Source: Coptis chinensis
Taxonomy: Eukaryota; Streptophyta; Magnoliopsida; Ranunculales; Ranunculaceae
Assembly: GCA_015680905.1 (NCBI GenBank)
Contig: CM027377.1
Location: 10,874,501-10,938,500 of the forward strand
Direction: 5' to 3'
Length of the DNA: 64,000 nucleotides
The position numbers were made by a program, and so were the translations under genes. Below the pieces are notes generated by a model that worked only from the letters and a program-made list of their open reading frames with translations, did not search any database and was not told the DNA's origin. How positions within the stretch are numbered: the stretch's first letter is position 1; each line of letters opens with the position of its first letter. Shown one piece after another: positions 33,969-46,796 of this stretch.

Positions 33969-36717
33969 TCAATCTTTTTCTTCAAATTTTCCAAGATTGC
34001 TTTGTTCTTGCGGGTTACGCTTGGCGTTACTCGGCGTCTTCAGCGGAGTAGAGAACGCATGAATGATCTTCCACTTGGCTAGGAACTCTTTAACTGTTCG
34101 GCTTTTGAATTGAGGCCCATTGTCCATTACTAATGTATGTGGTAAACCAAATCTGGTGATAATGTGAGTCCAGATGAAGTTTCGGACATGGGACTCTTTG
34201 ACGCAGTCGCGAGAAGAATGGCCTCGACCCACTTGGTGAAGTAGTCGGTTGCAGCTAGGACAAAGCGGAAGCCAGTACTCTTCTGTGGAATGAATGGTCC
34301 CATGATGTCCATGCCCCACATGTGAAATGGCCACGGGCTCGCTATCTTGATTCGGGCCGAAAGCAGTTGGATGATATTGTGGGCGAACGTTTGGCATTTG
34401 AGACATTTGAGGGGCGATGCTTTAGCATCGATCCGCATCCGGGGCCGAAATATCCTTGAGAGATGGCCTTGTGAGCTAATGAGCGGCCACGGCGCGATTT
34501 CCACATTCGCCGTGGATTTCGCAAAATCAATTGACCCCTGCTCGGTAATGCATCGTAAGTGTGGGCCACCGCCAGATTTCTGAATAGCTTGTTTTGGACT
34601 AAACAATAACGCCGAGCTTGATAAAGAGACTGCTCGGCCTTGGTGCGCTCCTCGGGGCGTGCGTCTTGGATATAATCGATGATGGTCGCATCCATGTTTG
34701 GCTCAACCGATCCGGCGGAGAGAGGAAATAGGTCGCTTATCATCAAGGTGTGGTCGACTTGGTATGCGAGGTCGGTCGGCGACTTCTATGAGAACTTGTC
34801 GGGGACGCAGCTTTCGGTCCGGTAGCCAAATAAGCTAAACCGGTTCTGGCGTGGCGGTTCTCCTCCAAGAAATGATGTATGTGTACCGCTTAAAAGAAGG
34901 CAATAACCGATGAACGACACGAAGATACTTGGAAAGGTTACCTTCGTGGGTAGTGTACTCTTTTGCAACTGGCGCGAATCCACCGGTTCGCGAGTCACTA
35001 AAGACTTGGAGCTCTTCGACACAATCGGTGCGGCATCCATCCTTAGTCCCCTAATTAAGCCAGTTACTCGGCTTCATTGTTGGAAGTTGCAAAATCAATG
35101 CGGGATGACTTTTCAATCATATTTCCGTCGGAAACTAAGACGACTCGATGCCGCTTCCACCGAGATTACTCGAACCATCCACAAAGAGAGACCAAGGCGA
35201 TTTGACTCCCGTTTTGTGTGCGGGAGCTTTCGGTTTCTTGTTCCCGGTTAGGGTCCTCGACCGAAATCTGCTAGGAAATCGGCGACGACGACCTTTCGAA
35301 AGTCGCGGGGACGAACTCTATGTGGTGTTCTCCGAGTTCTTCGGCCCAAACTGCCATTCGAGTAGTCTTGTTTTCTTTGTGAAGGACTTTCTTCAATGGA
35401 AGGTCGGTAAGAACTTTGATTTGATGTGCTTGAAAGTACGGCCTGAACTTCCGTGCGGAATACAACAAAGCAAGGACGGCTCGTTCCAGGAAGGAGTAAT
35501 TCTTTTCGGCTGGCGTGAGTGTCTTACTCGTGAAGTAGATCGGCTTCTCTGAATTGTTCTCCTCTTTAAAGAGAACTGAGCTGATGGCGAAATCGGAAAC
35601 GGCCAGATAAAGCCCCAGTGTCTCTCCATATACTGGTTTGGCTAAGACGGGAGGCGTGGTGAGATACTCTTTGAGAGTAGCGAATGCATGATGACATTGA
35701 TCGCTCCATGAGAACGGCTCGCCTTTTTTGAGGAGCTGCAGGAACGGTCTACACTTATCTGAGGCCCTTGATATGAACCGGTTGAGCGCCGCGACCATTC
35801 CCGACAATTTCTGTATCTGTTTCTTTGTGCGTGGATTGGGCATATCTAAGAACGCTCGGATCTGGTCAGGATTTGCCTCGATCCCGCGCTGCGACACCTG
35901 ATACCCTAAAAACTTGCCGGAGGACGCCCCAAAGAGGCATTTTTCTGGGTTTAACTTCATGCCCGTACGGCGTAGTCTGGAGAACGCTTGTTCTAGGTGG
36001 GTGAGGTGATCACCGCTTTTTGCTTTTGACCACCATGTCGCCAATGTAGACCTCCATGGTGTCGCCTAACATGTCTTGGAACATATCCGTGACCCGGGCG
36101 TTGGTATGTCGCTCCCAAGCGTTCTTCGACCGAACGGCGGAGGCGTTGTAACAATAGATCCCTTGTCCGTAATGAACGAAGTCTTCTCTTGATCTTCCTT
36201 CGGCGAGTGGGATTTGGTTGTACCCACTGTACGCATCCATAAAGGAGAGGAGTTCATGACCACAGGTTTGGTCGACCAGTTGGTCAATGCGAGGCAAGGG
36301 AAAGCTATCTTTAGGCGTGGCCTGATTGACATTTGTGAAATCGACGCATAAGCGAACTGTGCCATTCTTTTTGGGGACGGCGACAATATTGGCAATCCAC
36401 TCGGGGTAGTCTACCTTTCTGATGAAACCGACTTGCTTGAGTTTTTCGACCTCGTCATTGATGGCTTTTTGAAAGCGCAGTGATAGTCGACGAGGTCGTT
36501 GTCGGACTGGTATAGCATTGGGGTTCACGTTTAATTTGTGGCAAGCGAGGTTAGGATCGATTCCGGGCACATCGATATATGACCAAGCAAAAACATCTTT
36601 ATTCATTGATAAGAAATTTACAAGTTGGGATCTGAGTGTGGGGTCGAGGTTAGCCCCTACATATACAAACTTCGGGTCGTCTTCTGTGCCAAGATTCACT
36701 TTTTCTTTTTCTGCCAC
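33969..36717 (-). pseudogene. Gypsy pol: reverse transcriptase, RNase H and integrase
   Basis: RT spans about 36717-36010: VGFIRKVDYPEWIANIVAV, RLCVDFTNVNQATPKD, LSFMDAYSGYNQI, and the catalytic box reads YIGDMVVKSK, where the second position of the usual Y-x-DD is Gly instead of Asp. The connection and RNase H follow at 36044-35271 (GMKLNPEKCLFG, FLGYQVSQRGIEANP, SWSDQCHHAFATLK, PIYFTSKTL). A broken extra RNase H-like part lies near 34786-35250 (NNEAEY-like), then the integrase zinc-binding region and core at 34746-33969 (CPSCNRLLHQ, FGLPHTLVMDNGPQF). Several frames are needed, so it is inactive. Confidence 0.9.
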
Positions 36718-37107
36718 TGGGGGTTTTACAACTGGTGGCGAAGCACTACTTGGCGACTCACTTCCGCAGAAGGGCTGAAATCGCTGGTGGACGACCGACC
36801 GGTCAGTCGATGGTGGAGCGACTGTGTTAAACGCGCGCCGGGGTAGCCACTTAACCGGGAGTGGGACCTGGCTGCAAACACATTGATGGTGCGGCTGCTA
36901 TTGGGCAATCGCGGGCGGCCCCGACATGGGCTGAAACGATCTCTGAAACTTTAATTGACGAAGCCACTGTCGTTGGGTCAAAGCTAGAGGTCTTCGCCGG
37001 TGCATTGAGGACTCGGGGAGCGAGTGCGGGTATCGGCATTGGAGAGAACTTCTGCTTGTAAGAGCCCCCAGCGTTCTGCTTGGCAGTTCGGGGTTGGACT
37101 TCTGCGA

Positions 37108-38904
37108 CTAAGTCACGTGCCATTGTGTAGCTGGAGGATCCTGTATGGTGGGAAGCAATTCACGAGCGGTCGCATCTGTTGATTGGATCTGGTTACAATG
37201 GTACGCTTCAAGTTGATTGCTTCTAAGCTCCATCATGCCTCGAGGTCCTGGGAAACGGAGAACTTGATGTAAAGTGGACGGTACGGCCTGCATCTGATGA
37301 ATCCAGCGACGTCCGAGGATGGCATTGTATGGCGACTTGCTGTCGAGAACGCAGAACCGAGTATTACAGGTAATCTTATCCTCTCGAGATCCCACCGATA
37401 CTGGTAAGATAATGTCACCAATGGGGTCGGCTCTGGAGCCATTGAACCCGTAAAGGGGCGATTAGGTCGACGAGAATGGACTTGGGGAGGTTCATCTCTT
37501 GCATGGTGTGGTAAAATAAGATGTCACGAACCGCCGAATCTATCGGACGCCAGCTTGATCCGGTCGCTGATTTTGACATGAACGACCAAAGGCGTCATTA
37601 TGAGGAAGCGCGACTTTGCTTAAGTCGGCCTCGTGAAAGTGATATCGCCTGGCCAAGGACTGAACCACGCGGGCGTGAGTCGCCTGTGAAGTAAAATGAT
37701 AGACTTCACGAAGAGCCAACCCGACGTCGTTTTCGGGAAGAGGTCACGGAATCGTCCGGAAAGGTAATCACATGAATAGTCACGAGCATTGTCACGATCG
37801 GACGAGTGTTGCCTTCTCGTGGCGAACGATCACGGAGAGCGCCCTCTACCGTGAGGACGAGCCTGCACCCCTTGGCGGTGACGGTGAGGTGGAGACCGAC
37901 TCACGCATTAATTTCGAGCCATCAACTTGTGACGCAGTCGCCATCGGGAATGCTAGTGTAATGTTTGATATAACCAGGCTTCCACCGTGTCTTGGAGATA
38001 GTGCTTGAGCCCCCAAAGATGCATCGGTTTCATGGCACTTTGCTTTATGAAATGCACAAAAAAGCTTGCCAGTCGATCCGCTGGCTGCCCGATGTTTGGC
38101 GAAAAAAGGGCGCTTTTTAATCTTATCGGTTATGTGGGGAACGATGTCGACACGATGAATTCTCTGTTGTTATCGATCGCGTGCACGAAGCTCTTTGGGG
38201 CATCGCGACTGGCGCGCTTCTTGCCCCGGGGGGAACGATCTGAGACTTCAGCGACCTCGTGGTTCTCTTGTAAACCATGGAGTTTTAAAGTTTCCTGCAG
38301 CTTGATGTACTTGTCCACGCGAGCGTAGAGCTCGAGACGGTGTCTCCGGCGTTCCTTCATCAACGACCTAAGCGAGGTCGGTGTTTCGCACTCGGCAAGC
38401 ATTGGAAAAGGCCAGTGTGGCGAAAGATTCTTTCAAGCCACTTTCCATGCACAGCAGTTCGGCCTTGAACCGTCCTAGGAATTCACGAATAGTCTCGTCC
38501 TCCTTGAATGATAATTGAAACAGAGAATCAAGATCTGCCTTCTTCCGCCTGTTGTGGACGTACTGGCTGGCGAACAAATCAGTAAGCTGTTCGAAGGTGT
38601 TTATAGAATCAGACTCCAGTGAAAAGAACCAATCGAGGCGCATCTTTGAAGGTTTGGCCGGAAATAATCTGCAGATGGAGATAATCAAACTCGGGTGAGC
38701 TGTAAAGTGCCAAACTCTGAATATAGCGAGCCACATGCTGACCAGGGCATGTGCTGCCGTCGTACATGGGAAAGCGTGGCTAGATAAAGTCGTGTGGAGA
38801 AGATTTACTGAGGACCTCTGCGGTGAACGGAGATGATCGCGATACGCCTTAAGCATCTTGCATCTTGTGCAATCGTGTCGAATCCTTCTTCGCGGTCCGG
38901 CCAA
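37108..38904 (-). pseudogene. Gypsy gag and protease region
   Basis: 38904-38368 holds the gag core (LDWFFSLESDSINTFEQL, RFKAELLCMESGL). 37395-37108 holds SPYNAILGRRWIHQMQAVPS, the typical segment after the protease active site in Tat elements. The intervening part is out of frame. The 5' LTR and presumed primer site (TTGGCTCGCCTGTGG, minus strand, ending at 39180) lie upstream. Confidence 0.8.
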
Positions 38905-39180
38905 TCCTTTGGGATAACTTCATTAAAATCAGCGATTAACGCCATTGATCGCCGTGTTCGGCTCCGCCCGACTTGTTGTTGCGATAACTATCCACCGAAA
39001 GCACGTAAAGTAGCATTTTCCTCCCCGAGCAAGGAAATGCTCTCATTCGCTTATTCCTAACCGGTGGGCAAGGTTCAACTTGATCTTCTATGCTAACCAT
39101 GCTTCGTGGGTGGAGAGTTAGAGATGGATGAACCCGATCTAAAGTGGCTCTCCAAAGAATCGAAACCACAGGCGAGCCAA

Positions 39181-39800
39181 TGTAAAGGAGCGTTTTAGTT
39201 TTCTCCCGACATGGGGAGGAGGGCACGAGATGGGTTTGGACTTTGGACCGGGTCGTCGTTGTGGCGAACTGCCCTACGATCTTCTCGTTTTTTCCTTTTC
39301 TTGGGGAGAAGAATCGGGTCCCATCGTAGTTCCGTGGAGGTGGTATTTATAGGATTCGGGGTGGAGATCCTTCGGTCACGTGTACCCTTTTGTACAAATG
39401 TAGAGTAGAGATCGTGAATGAGTCTTTGGAGTGGTTTTGGTGTAAGTCATGCTCGATTGGGAGTTGGTAGCGGTAGTCCCTATTTCCGGTGGTGGGAAAT
39501 ACAAATAAGATTTTGGCAATGATTACATCCGGTGGGGCGCGTTCTATCTCCTCGGCAAAGTGTTAAATCTTGAGGTATCTTTGTTCGCACCACCTACTTG
39601 TAGTTAAGCCGCAGATCGGTCTTGGAGGTCGATCGTTGAGGTCGCTTTGCCTTCGCCTGCAATGTTCCTTAGTGGGGATATTGCTCCCCTACACACCTAC
39701 TTCTAAGGAGTCGCTCGCAGATCGGTCTTGGAGGTCGATGCGTTGAGGTCGCTTGTGCTTCGTCTGCAATGTTCCTTAGTGGGGATATTGCTCCCCTACA
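39181..39800 (-). repeat. 5' LTR of the Gypsy element
   Basis: Counterpart of 31236-31861; on the minus strand it starts TGTAGGGGAG and ends CTCCTTTACA. Confidence 0.9.
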
Positions 39801-39805
39801 CATGT

Positions 39806-42800
39806 GACAAATCTCTATGTCAGTATGTCCTATTGAATGCGTAAGTATCACTAGAAAGTTATTAAAACTTCTAAGAACTTGAGAATGTTCAGGACGAACT
39901 ACGATACTTGAAGGATTTCCCCTTCGACTCATAAAAAATAAACTTTAATCATTCGAACAAACTGAACAAAGACCAACTACAAAATTATGAAACTTTGATT
40001 TTACACCCTCTAATGTGATATACTCATAGGGAAGATTGTAACCTTTACTCGTCTTTCTAATTTGTGAGTTATATTTTGCACCGATGTCGGATCTTCTATG
40101 ATAATCGCTTTTGTCTCACCTATCTTAAAATGTTGATTTCGGTCAGATTCGGTAAAATATGATCTATGACAAAGTCATCGAGCAAGTTGCACCCGTTACT
40201 ACCATAGTCATGCACATTAACAGTTTTGAATAGGCCAATCGCCGTAAGCCTCCGATAGTGACATAGTCCACCTACACAATAAGCTTGACTAACGCGTTAT
40301 TAATGAGTAACTAGCCACGCTGCCCGTCCTATGGCCGGGCTTGTTAATTTTAGGCATGCTAATTTGACTTGTGATGTTTAATATCGAAGCAAGCATTTTT
40401 CAGTTAGACAACAATTCGTTACGCAAAGCTAACATGCAGCTCTTGAACTTGAACATATATATACCGAGTCGTTGGTAGTTAGATTGTCATGATTCCTAAG
40501 ACATCTGAAATAAAAACTAACATTTTTCGTTATTAGATTAATGCTCAAAACACTTAGGATCTTAAACGTACTGAAACTGAGTGGATAGTTTATGTTCAAT
40601 GATAAAGTATTAGGCTTAGTCTTATAGAATGATATGTTTCTCAACTTGGCACCGTCAAAATCATTGGTTAAGCGTTGAAACTTGTTCTTAGGTAGGTTCT
40701 AATACTAAAATCAATATCCTCAAATAAGTTTTTCTTTTCATCAAACAATACATACTAAACATTACCTTGAATTAGGCCAACTGGTACCTACTCAGGATTC
40801 TACAGGGTAGTTAAGGATCATATTGCCAATATAGAGCTATCGAAACAAACTATGACACAAACCACACACGCCATTAACACTTGGAAGTATTCATCATAAT
40901 ATCCTTTCTTTTTAAGTCAAATAAATGTAAGATATAGCGAGCTCCACTCCAGTCATACAACCCAAACAATGGCAAAAAAGAATAACTCTGAATAACGGTT
41001 TTCCCTTGTATAGCAAAGAGTGATGCTGGTATAGGCATGGTAGGTATGAGGTGTATGATCCTCAAGACACAAACGTATAATACCAACACACTTTCTCTTC
41101 TCATTACAAAATGTGATTATGTGATCATAATTAATAACTAATCATGTAATCATACTACAAATGGGACTTTTTATTATATACAGAAGAAGTGTTTAATATA
41201 AGTTTCAAGCAAAAACAATTTTTTGTAGTTAAATTAATTTGAAGGCAAACCCTTTTGTACAACCACGTATCAGAACACAGTCTAAACTGTTTGGAGCACT
41301 GACTTCATTGATTCTGCAATAAGTCAGCTACACTTGGCTAAACCAAAGGCATGCCCAGGCCATTTGCTACAGTTAGAACTCGGAAGACTATATAATGATA
41401 ACCATAGCGAGTAATCAAAAAGCCAGCGTAAGGGATTTTAATTGACTCAGATCTATCAAATTATATAAGACTGAAAGGATTAATAGATGTGTCTAGAAGT
41501 AGCACCACAGCCTCATCGAACCCACGGTTTAATCGCGACACTCTAGAATGTAATTCAAAATAAATCTCATGTAGACTACCTATAGATAAGCAGCCAAAAT
41601 TTTAAGACGAATCATTCATGGAAAAAGTAGCAAGCTAGCAAAGATAACAAGAAGATTTGGAATGAACGAAAAAGCAACTGTTTTTATAAGAAATTCAAAT
41701 CAAATACTCAACAAAAACTGAAATACTAACCTTTTTTGGCTTCTGCATACAACATCAAACAAATAGTCTAGGGTTCTTTGTGGTGAAAGAGCTCAGCAAG
41801 TCAGGCTATGCTTTCCACACACACTTTAACAACCAATATAAGAGGGGACATCTGGTGAAGTTGTTCGTATTTATGATCAAGGATAAAAACCACTTCACAA
41901 TTCATTAAGCATTTGACCTTTAGAAATTCTGAAAGAAATATCAAATTGGTAAAATAAAACTCAACCCAAATCAATTCAACAAACAATTAGAAACTATATA
42001 TATAGTTTCTAAATGTCAACTAACCTCAACGTTAGTGCAACTCAACTTCAAGGAACCTCCAAGGCCTGCTTCGCTTGGTCTTAGTTCTTCGGGTGAAAGC
42101 CAGAAGCACCTGTCCTCCATAGTCCCTAATAATTCCCCCAACATGCTCATGCTCAGCAGAAAACTCAAATAAAGAAAAAACAAATCATGCCTGTCATAAG
42201 GGAACTATCAATTCAATCCATATTTGAAACAAATCACTATTAAAAAAAAAAGATACATATGGGAAAAGGTATGTGTCACAGTATTGATTTATACCAATAG
42301 TGTAGAATGTAATGTAACTAACACAATAATAAGTAGGAGTGTAAATGAACTGTACATGTCACGTAAACAAAATTGTGATAGTAGTAGTGTAGTACGATCT
42401 ACAAAGACGGAGAAGGGGACATAGACGTACAAATTAAATAAAAAACAACCAATGAGGCATACCTGAATTCAATGAAAGATCGAGTTGTGAGGGCAGTGAA
42501 TAGATGGATTGAGGGAATCTCCACTGATGAAGTTGCAAAGAAGAAGATTCAATTAGCACATTAAACGAGAGCAACAACTATCTAATTGAGAATGGAGGCA
42601 AAGTGAATTCTACACATCTCTGGCACTCAACTCACACTTTATGAACTCCTATGGATTCCACAACATTCAAGGTTGTGAGAATGTTGCTTTAAAAGTTACC
42701 AATTCATTATCCAATCTTGGAATCTCTTTCCTCTCATCACCGTTTAACTGATCCAATACCAAGCCAATCTTGAAATACAAAAACATTCTTAATCAGTACC

Positions 42801-43269
42801 AAACACTAATATAATTTTCAAGGGGGAAAAAAAGGCAAAGCAATTCAACATGATTGTTTATGCAAGATAGTATAATTACTAAGAAATTAAATTACACAGG
42901 AGAATAGGTTTAAAACTCAATTCTGAAATAATATGAAGAGTTAAGATTTTACCTGATTCCCCAATGTTCATCTATAAAACTACGTTTTTTATTACAAAAT
43001 ACCAAAAGGAGCACTAAAAACAACTACATGAAAGGCCTTTGACATATTCTTTGCAATGCAAACAATGCTACAGATAAAATCTCAACCTAAAAAGCATTAT
43101 TGTACAACTTTAAGCATAAACAAATAATAATAAAGGTGCAAAATGTAGAGTGCGTATCGAGCAAAAATTCACCTTGCCAAAGATAGTTGTTCAGACTGAA
43201 GAAACCATATAAATCTTTTTCTACGCATTCAAGTATTCAAGTATTCAAGTATTCAACAACCTTTGTCAA
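39806..43269. other. Long stretch without a confident gene
   Basis: No gene with family support is seen. 39806-40700 has the look of decayed retrotransposon or host flank: one short minus-strand frame starts MSRRGNPSSIVVRPEHSQ and continues into the LTR. The remainder is AT rich. A weak RNase H-like piece is listed separately. Confidence 0.4.
42020..42160 (-). pseudogene. Possible RNase H-like fragment
   Basis: On the minus strand HVGGIIRDYGGQVLLAFTRR resembles the opening strand of the LINE-type RNase H-like domain (GG-x-IRD-x-G-x-LLAF). Only this block is visible. Confidence 0.35.
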
Positions 43270-43858
43270 TCATGAGAAATACAGACCCAAAGAATATAGC
43301 ACATCGAAGATCATACTATTTTGCAGAGACATAGAAACTAAAATAACAAATGAATAGATCGAGAAATCAGACCCATTCCAATTCCAACATAAACATAAAT
43401 ATTTAAATGAAAATAAACCTAACAGTTCCAAAACAAACCAAACAATGACTTCTAATATAAACAACCCTAACAGCTCCAAACCGCTTTGCTTAAGCTGAAG
43501 ATCACCAAATTTATTATCATGAAGAAAACAATCGTGGCATTTTCTTAAAACACGAAATTGCCAAGAGATGCCAACTTGCAAACATGCATCTGCCATAGTG
43601 TCTTCATCCGTGTCTTGCGAGAATAGTCTCATCAACCACATCGGTTACACAATCTGATATATTTGCCAACCTTTGTTGACATAACCTAATCCATGCTTGC
43701 TTTACACGCGTGAGTGCAACTTCAAATACTGGTGAAACGGGAAAAACTTCGGAAGCAGAGGCGCTATTTACTAATTTAGATATGGATGATTGCTTCGATG
43801 CCGCAATAGAGAGCTCAACCATTGCATTTGCAATATCGGTGTTCATAAGGCTTCGCAA
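43270..43858 (-). pseudogene. Unrecognised minus-strand reading frame, frameshifted
   Basis: A frame at 43858-43604 starts MRSLMNTDIANAMVELSIAA and ends ETILARHG. The next frame appears to continue it (TDEDTMADACLQVGISW, KCHDCFLHDNKFGDL) after a one-base shift near 43610. Composition is protein-like for about 130 residues. I cannot assign a family. Two cysteines (CHDC) are the only notable motif. The tandem duplication at 43985-44925 lies just upstream. Confidence 0.35.
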
Positions 43859-43984
43859 TCAACTTTTTTCTTGGTGTTTCCTTTGACTACTTTTCCCATT
43901 TTTAAAATAAATGGAGAGTTTGGACTTACTTGACTTGGATTTTATCAATGTATTTAACATGTCATTCTTAACCTCTGTTTTGTG

Positions 43985-44925
43985 AAAACCCCTTCATGAG
44001 GAGAAGTCGATATCCGTGGTTGCATGGACAACATATCATTTGATTTAGGGCCCCTCTGTTTGAAGTCCATTGTAAGATTGACTTGGGGTGTACTTGTGAT
44101 GTATCATTCGAGGAAAGATGCGATGATGAAAATGCAGAATTGTTGAACACAACGCATACCAATTAATTGGTAGGAATGAAGATTACTTAATACCAAGAAC
44201 AACATAAAATTACACGGGGTGATCTAAAACTATGTATCGATGGACCTGAATGGTTATGAGTTATCGATACTGAGAGAAAAAACTAATAAGGTTGAGAGAG
44301 TGAGGGTACTTTATTGTTATAAGGTCTCCGGTATATCAATCTTTTTAAATCGCCTTTTAGATCTCCTCGCAAAGAGTTTTTTTTTAGAGAGAGAGTGGGT
44401 GTTTGACGGGGCTTCATGAGGAGAAGCTGATATCCGTGGTTGCATGGACAACATATCATTTGATTTAGGGCCCTTTGTTTGAAGTCCATTGTAAGATTGA
44501 CTTGGGGTGTACTTGTGATGTACCATTCGAGGAAAGATGCAGATGAAAATGCAAAAGAACTGTTGAACACAAATGACACCAATTAATTGGTAGGAATGAA
44601 GATTACTTAATACCAAGAACAACATAAAATTACACGGTGATCTAAAAACTATGTATCAACATGGACTGAATGGTTATGAGTTATCAGCATACAGAGAATA
44701 AAACTAATAAGGTTGAGAGAATGAGGGTACTAAAAACTATGTATCAGCATGGACTGAATGGTTATGAGTTATCAGCATACAGAGAAGAAAACTAATAAGG
44801 TTGAGAGAATGAGGGTACTTTATTGTTATAAGGTCTCTGGTATATCAATTTTTTCAGTCTCCTTTAGATCTCTGGCAAAGAGTTTTTTTTCGAGAGAGAG
44901 TGGGGTGTTTGATGGGATTGGGATT
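43985..44925. repeat. Tandem duplication, ~420-bp unit with an inner ~95-bp duplication
   Basis: Copy 1 (about 43992-44411) and copy 2 (from about 44412) share GGTTGCATGGACAACATATC, GACTTGGGGTGTACTTG, CCAATTAATTGGTAGG and AATAAGGTTGAGAGA. Copy 2 contains a further repeat of ACTATGTATCA..GAGGGTACT (44645-44820). Short frames on the minus strand (QMICCPCNHGY) occur in both copies but are not convincing genes. Confidence 0.85.
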
Positions 44926-46796
44926 TTGTTTTAATCAAACAATTAATTATTTTAAAAGTAGGGACTTTTTTAAAAATATTGCTGATGTGGCTCTCTATGA
45001 GCATATTGGGAGAAACGGATATTAATATAGGTACGATGACAGTAAGAGTAAAATGCCGGACTGATTTTAAAAGCTATTTGTAGTAGAAAAATCGCCTCAT
45101 ATGATTGCTTCATTTTCCAGAAAGTAGAATATCCTTCTCATAATCCTTTTTCATATCCACTGTATATTTGCTTAACTAAAAAAACATAAGCTCAGTGTCT
45201 AATTTCTGAAACATACAGTGGATATTTGTTATTTTTTCCTTAGTGATACACTTTCATATTCTGGACTCCTAGAATTGCTGGATTTTGTAACTTCTAATTA
45301 GCAAAACAAATCTATTCAATATTTTCGTTTCTTCATAGATTCTTCTTTCTGCTTACATGATAATTAATACCATTTTAAATGTAGCATATTTTTGTAGTTT
45401 ACTTGAAATATATAATTGCTGCAAAGAATTTCCAAAGAACTCGGTGGTATGTAAAAAGGAAATACGGGTCCAGATTAATAGTTGGGCTTTACCGTTGGGC
45501 TTCTACTTAAAGTTTCCTGTTGCACGTTTGACTCTCCAATTTGCTTTTGCCTTACTAGGCTTTTGAAAATCTGAAGATCTGCCATCTTGAACAGAGCTCA
45601 AAACCTCACTGAAAAATTGATATGATGTTTATTTAAAAGGGAAAAAGAAAACAGTGGTCCTGAATTCTTGATGATGAATCTCAATGCATGACAAGCTTGT
45701 GATTCTAGCTTCATTCATGGCTTAATCATCCTTACCATTGCAAAACATATTTAAGAACAATAATTGGTTTTACAATTCATTAACCAATTAAATTGAGATC
45801 ATAATTTATACTCTAGAAAATTTAGTATGTTGGTCTTTTTGTATGTGGGCATGTGGGTCCAATACGAATTTGCCACGTGTCCACATAAATTAATTATAGC
45901 TAAACTAGAGTTTTGGCTTTAATAGGAAACTACGTATATCCCTGGTGCCTTGTTGGGTTTTAGAATATAGAGGGAAAAAAAGAAATAAAAATAATTAGGA
46001 AAAAATAAAACAACCAAGATTTCTCTGTATGTGATTCTATTAGCTTTGAATGCTAAAATTCATATCATTTTAAAACTTCATTAGTTTGTCAAAAGTGAGA
46101 ATTACTCTTGAATAAAATCATCAAATTAGTTGTTTGGAGATTTATTTATATTTTAAGCCATTTAAATTACTTATAGTCTTTTAATTTCTATCAAAAATCA
46201 AAAAGAAAAGATGAAAGACGAATGGAGGTATTAGAAGAATTAAATTACCTTAATTGAGTAAGTTTTGATTGGCAATTATAATTGCCATTTTTTCACTAAC
46301 CTTTCCTAAATTATAGGAATCATAACTAAATCTCCTAGACTCTACTTAGTCTTGATTAGAATCTTGTAACACATGTCAGTATCTCGTTTGACCCACACGC
46401 CTCACATACAAAAAGACCAACATACTAAATTTTCTGCCTTATGTTCTTGCTGGTTTCCAGATACGGAAACACACTCTAAACAAGAACAAGAGGACATATT
46501 CACTCGAGGACAAACCTTGACATTGGATCTTAAGCCAAGACCCATGTCAAGCATATTTAATTACATGTATATGGTCTCTATAAATTTGGAATCGTGGAAC
46601 TTGATAAAATGGTCATCCTAGTGTACCATATTCTACTTCTTCTCCATCAAAGTACATCAAAGTTGGTAGTGGAATTAGTGGGAGTTTGTAAGCGCACATA
46701 TTTTGTGTCGTGTGATTGCTTCTGTTTTTATTTCGATTTATTTTTCTTAGTGTATAATTGAAAATTCAAGCCAGAAATTTAGATCAAACAATAATC
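44926..46796 (+). other. Intergenic region and promoter of UGT-D
   Basis: No gene seen. A perfect G-box CACGTG lies at 45874-45879 in GCCACGTGTCC, about 0.9 kb before UGT-D. A W-box-like TTGACC lies near 46387. These are candidate sites only. Confidence 0.45.

Larger units (their letters stand above)
31236..39800 (-). mobile_element. Ty3/Gypsy LTR retrotransposon, Tat-like, degenerate
   Basis: LTRs at 31236-31861 and 39181-39800 (TGTAAAGG ... CCCCTACA on the plus strand) are bounded by a perfect 5-bp duplication CATGT (31231-31235 and 39801-39805). Coding order read on the minus strand is gag, protease, RT, RNase H, an extra RNase H-like part, integrase, then a long non-coding stretch before the 3' LTR. 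That long 3' region, the additional RNase H and the sequence style place it in the Tat lineage. Frames are interrupted throughout. Confidence 0.92.

Noticed and set aside
31210-39830. Gypsy LTR end drawn at CCTACACA
   Set aside because: Ending the LTR at CCTACA gives a perfect CATGT duplication on both sides, so the shorter end was chosen.
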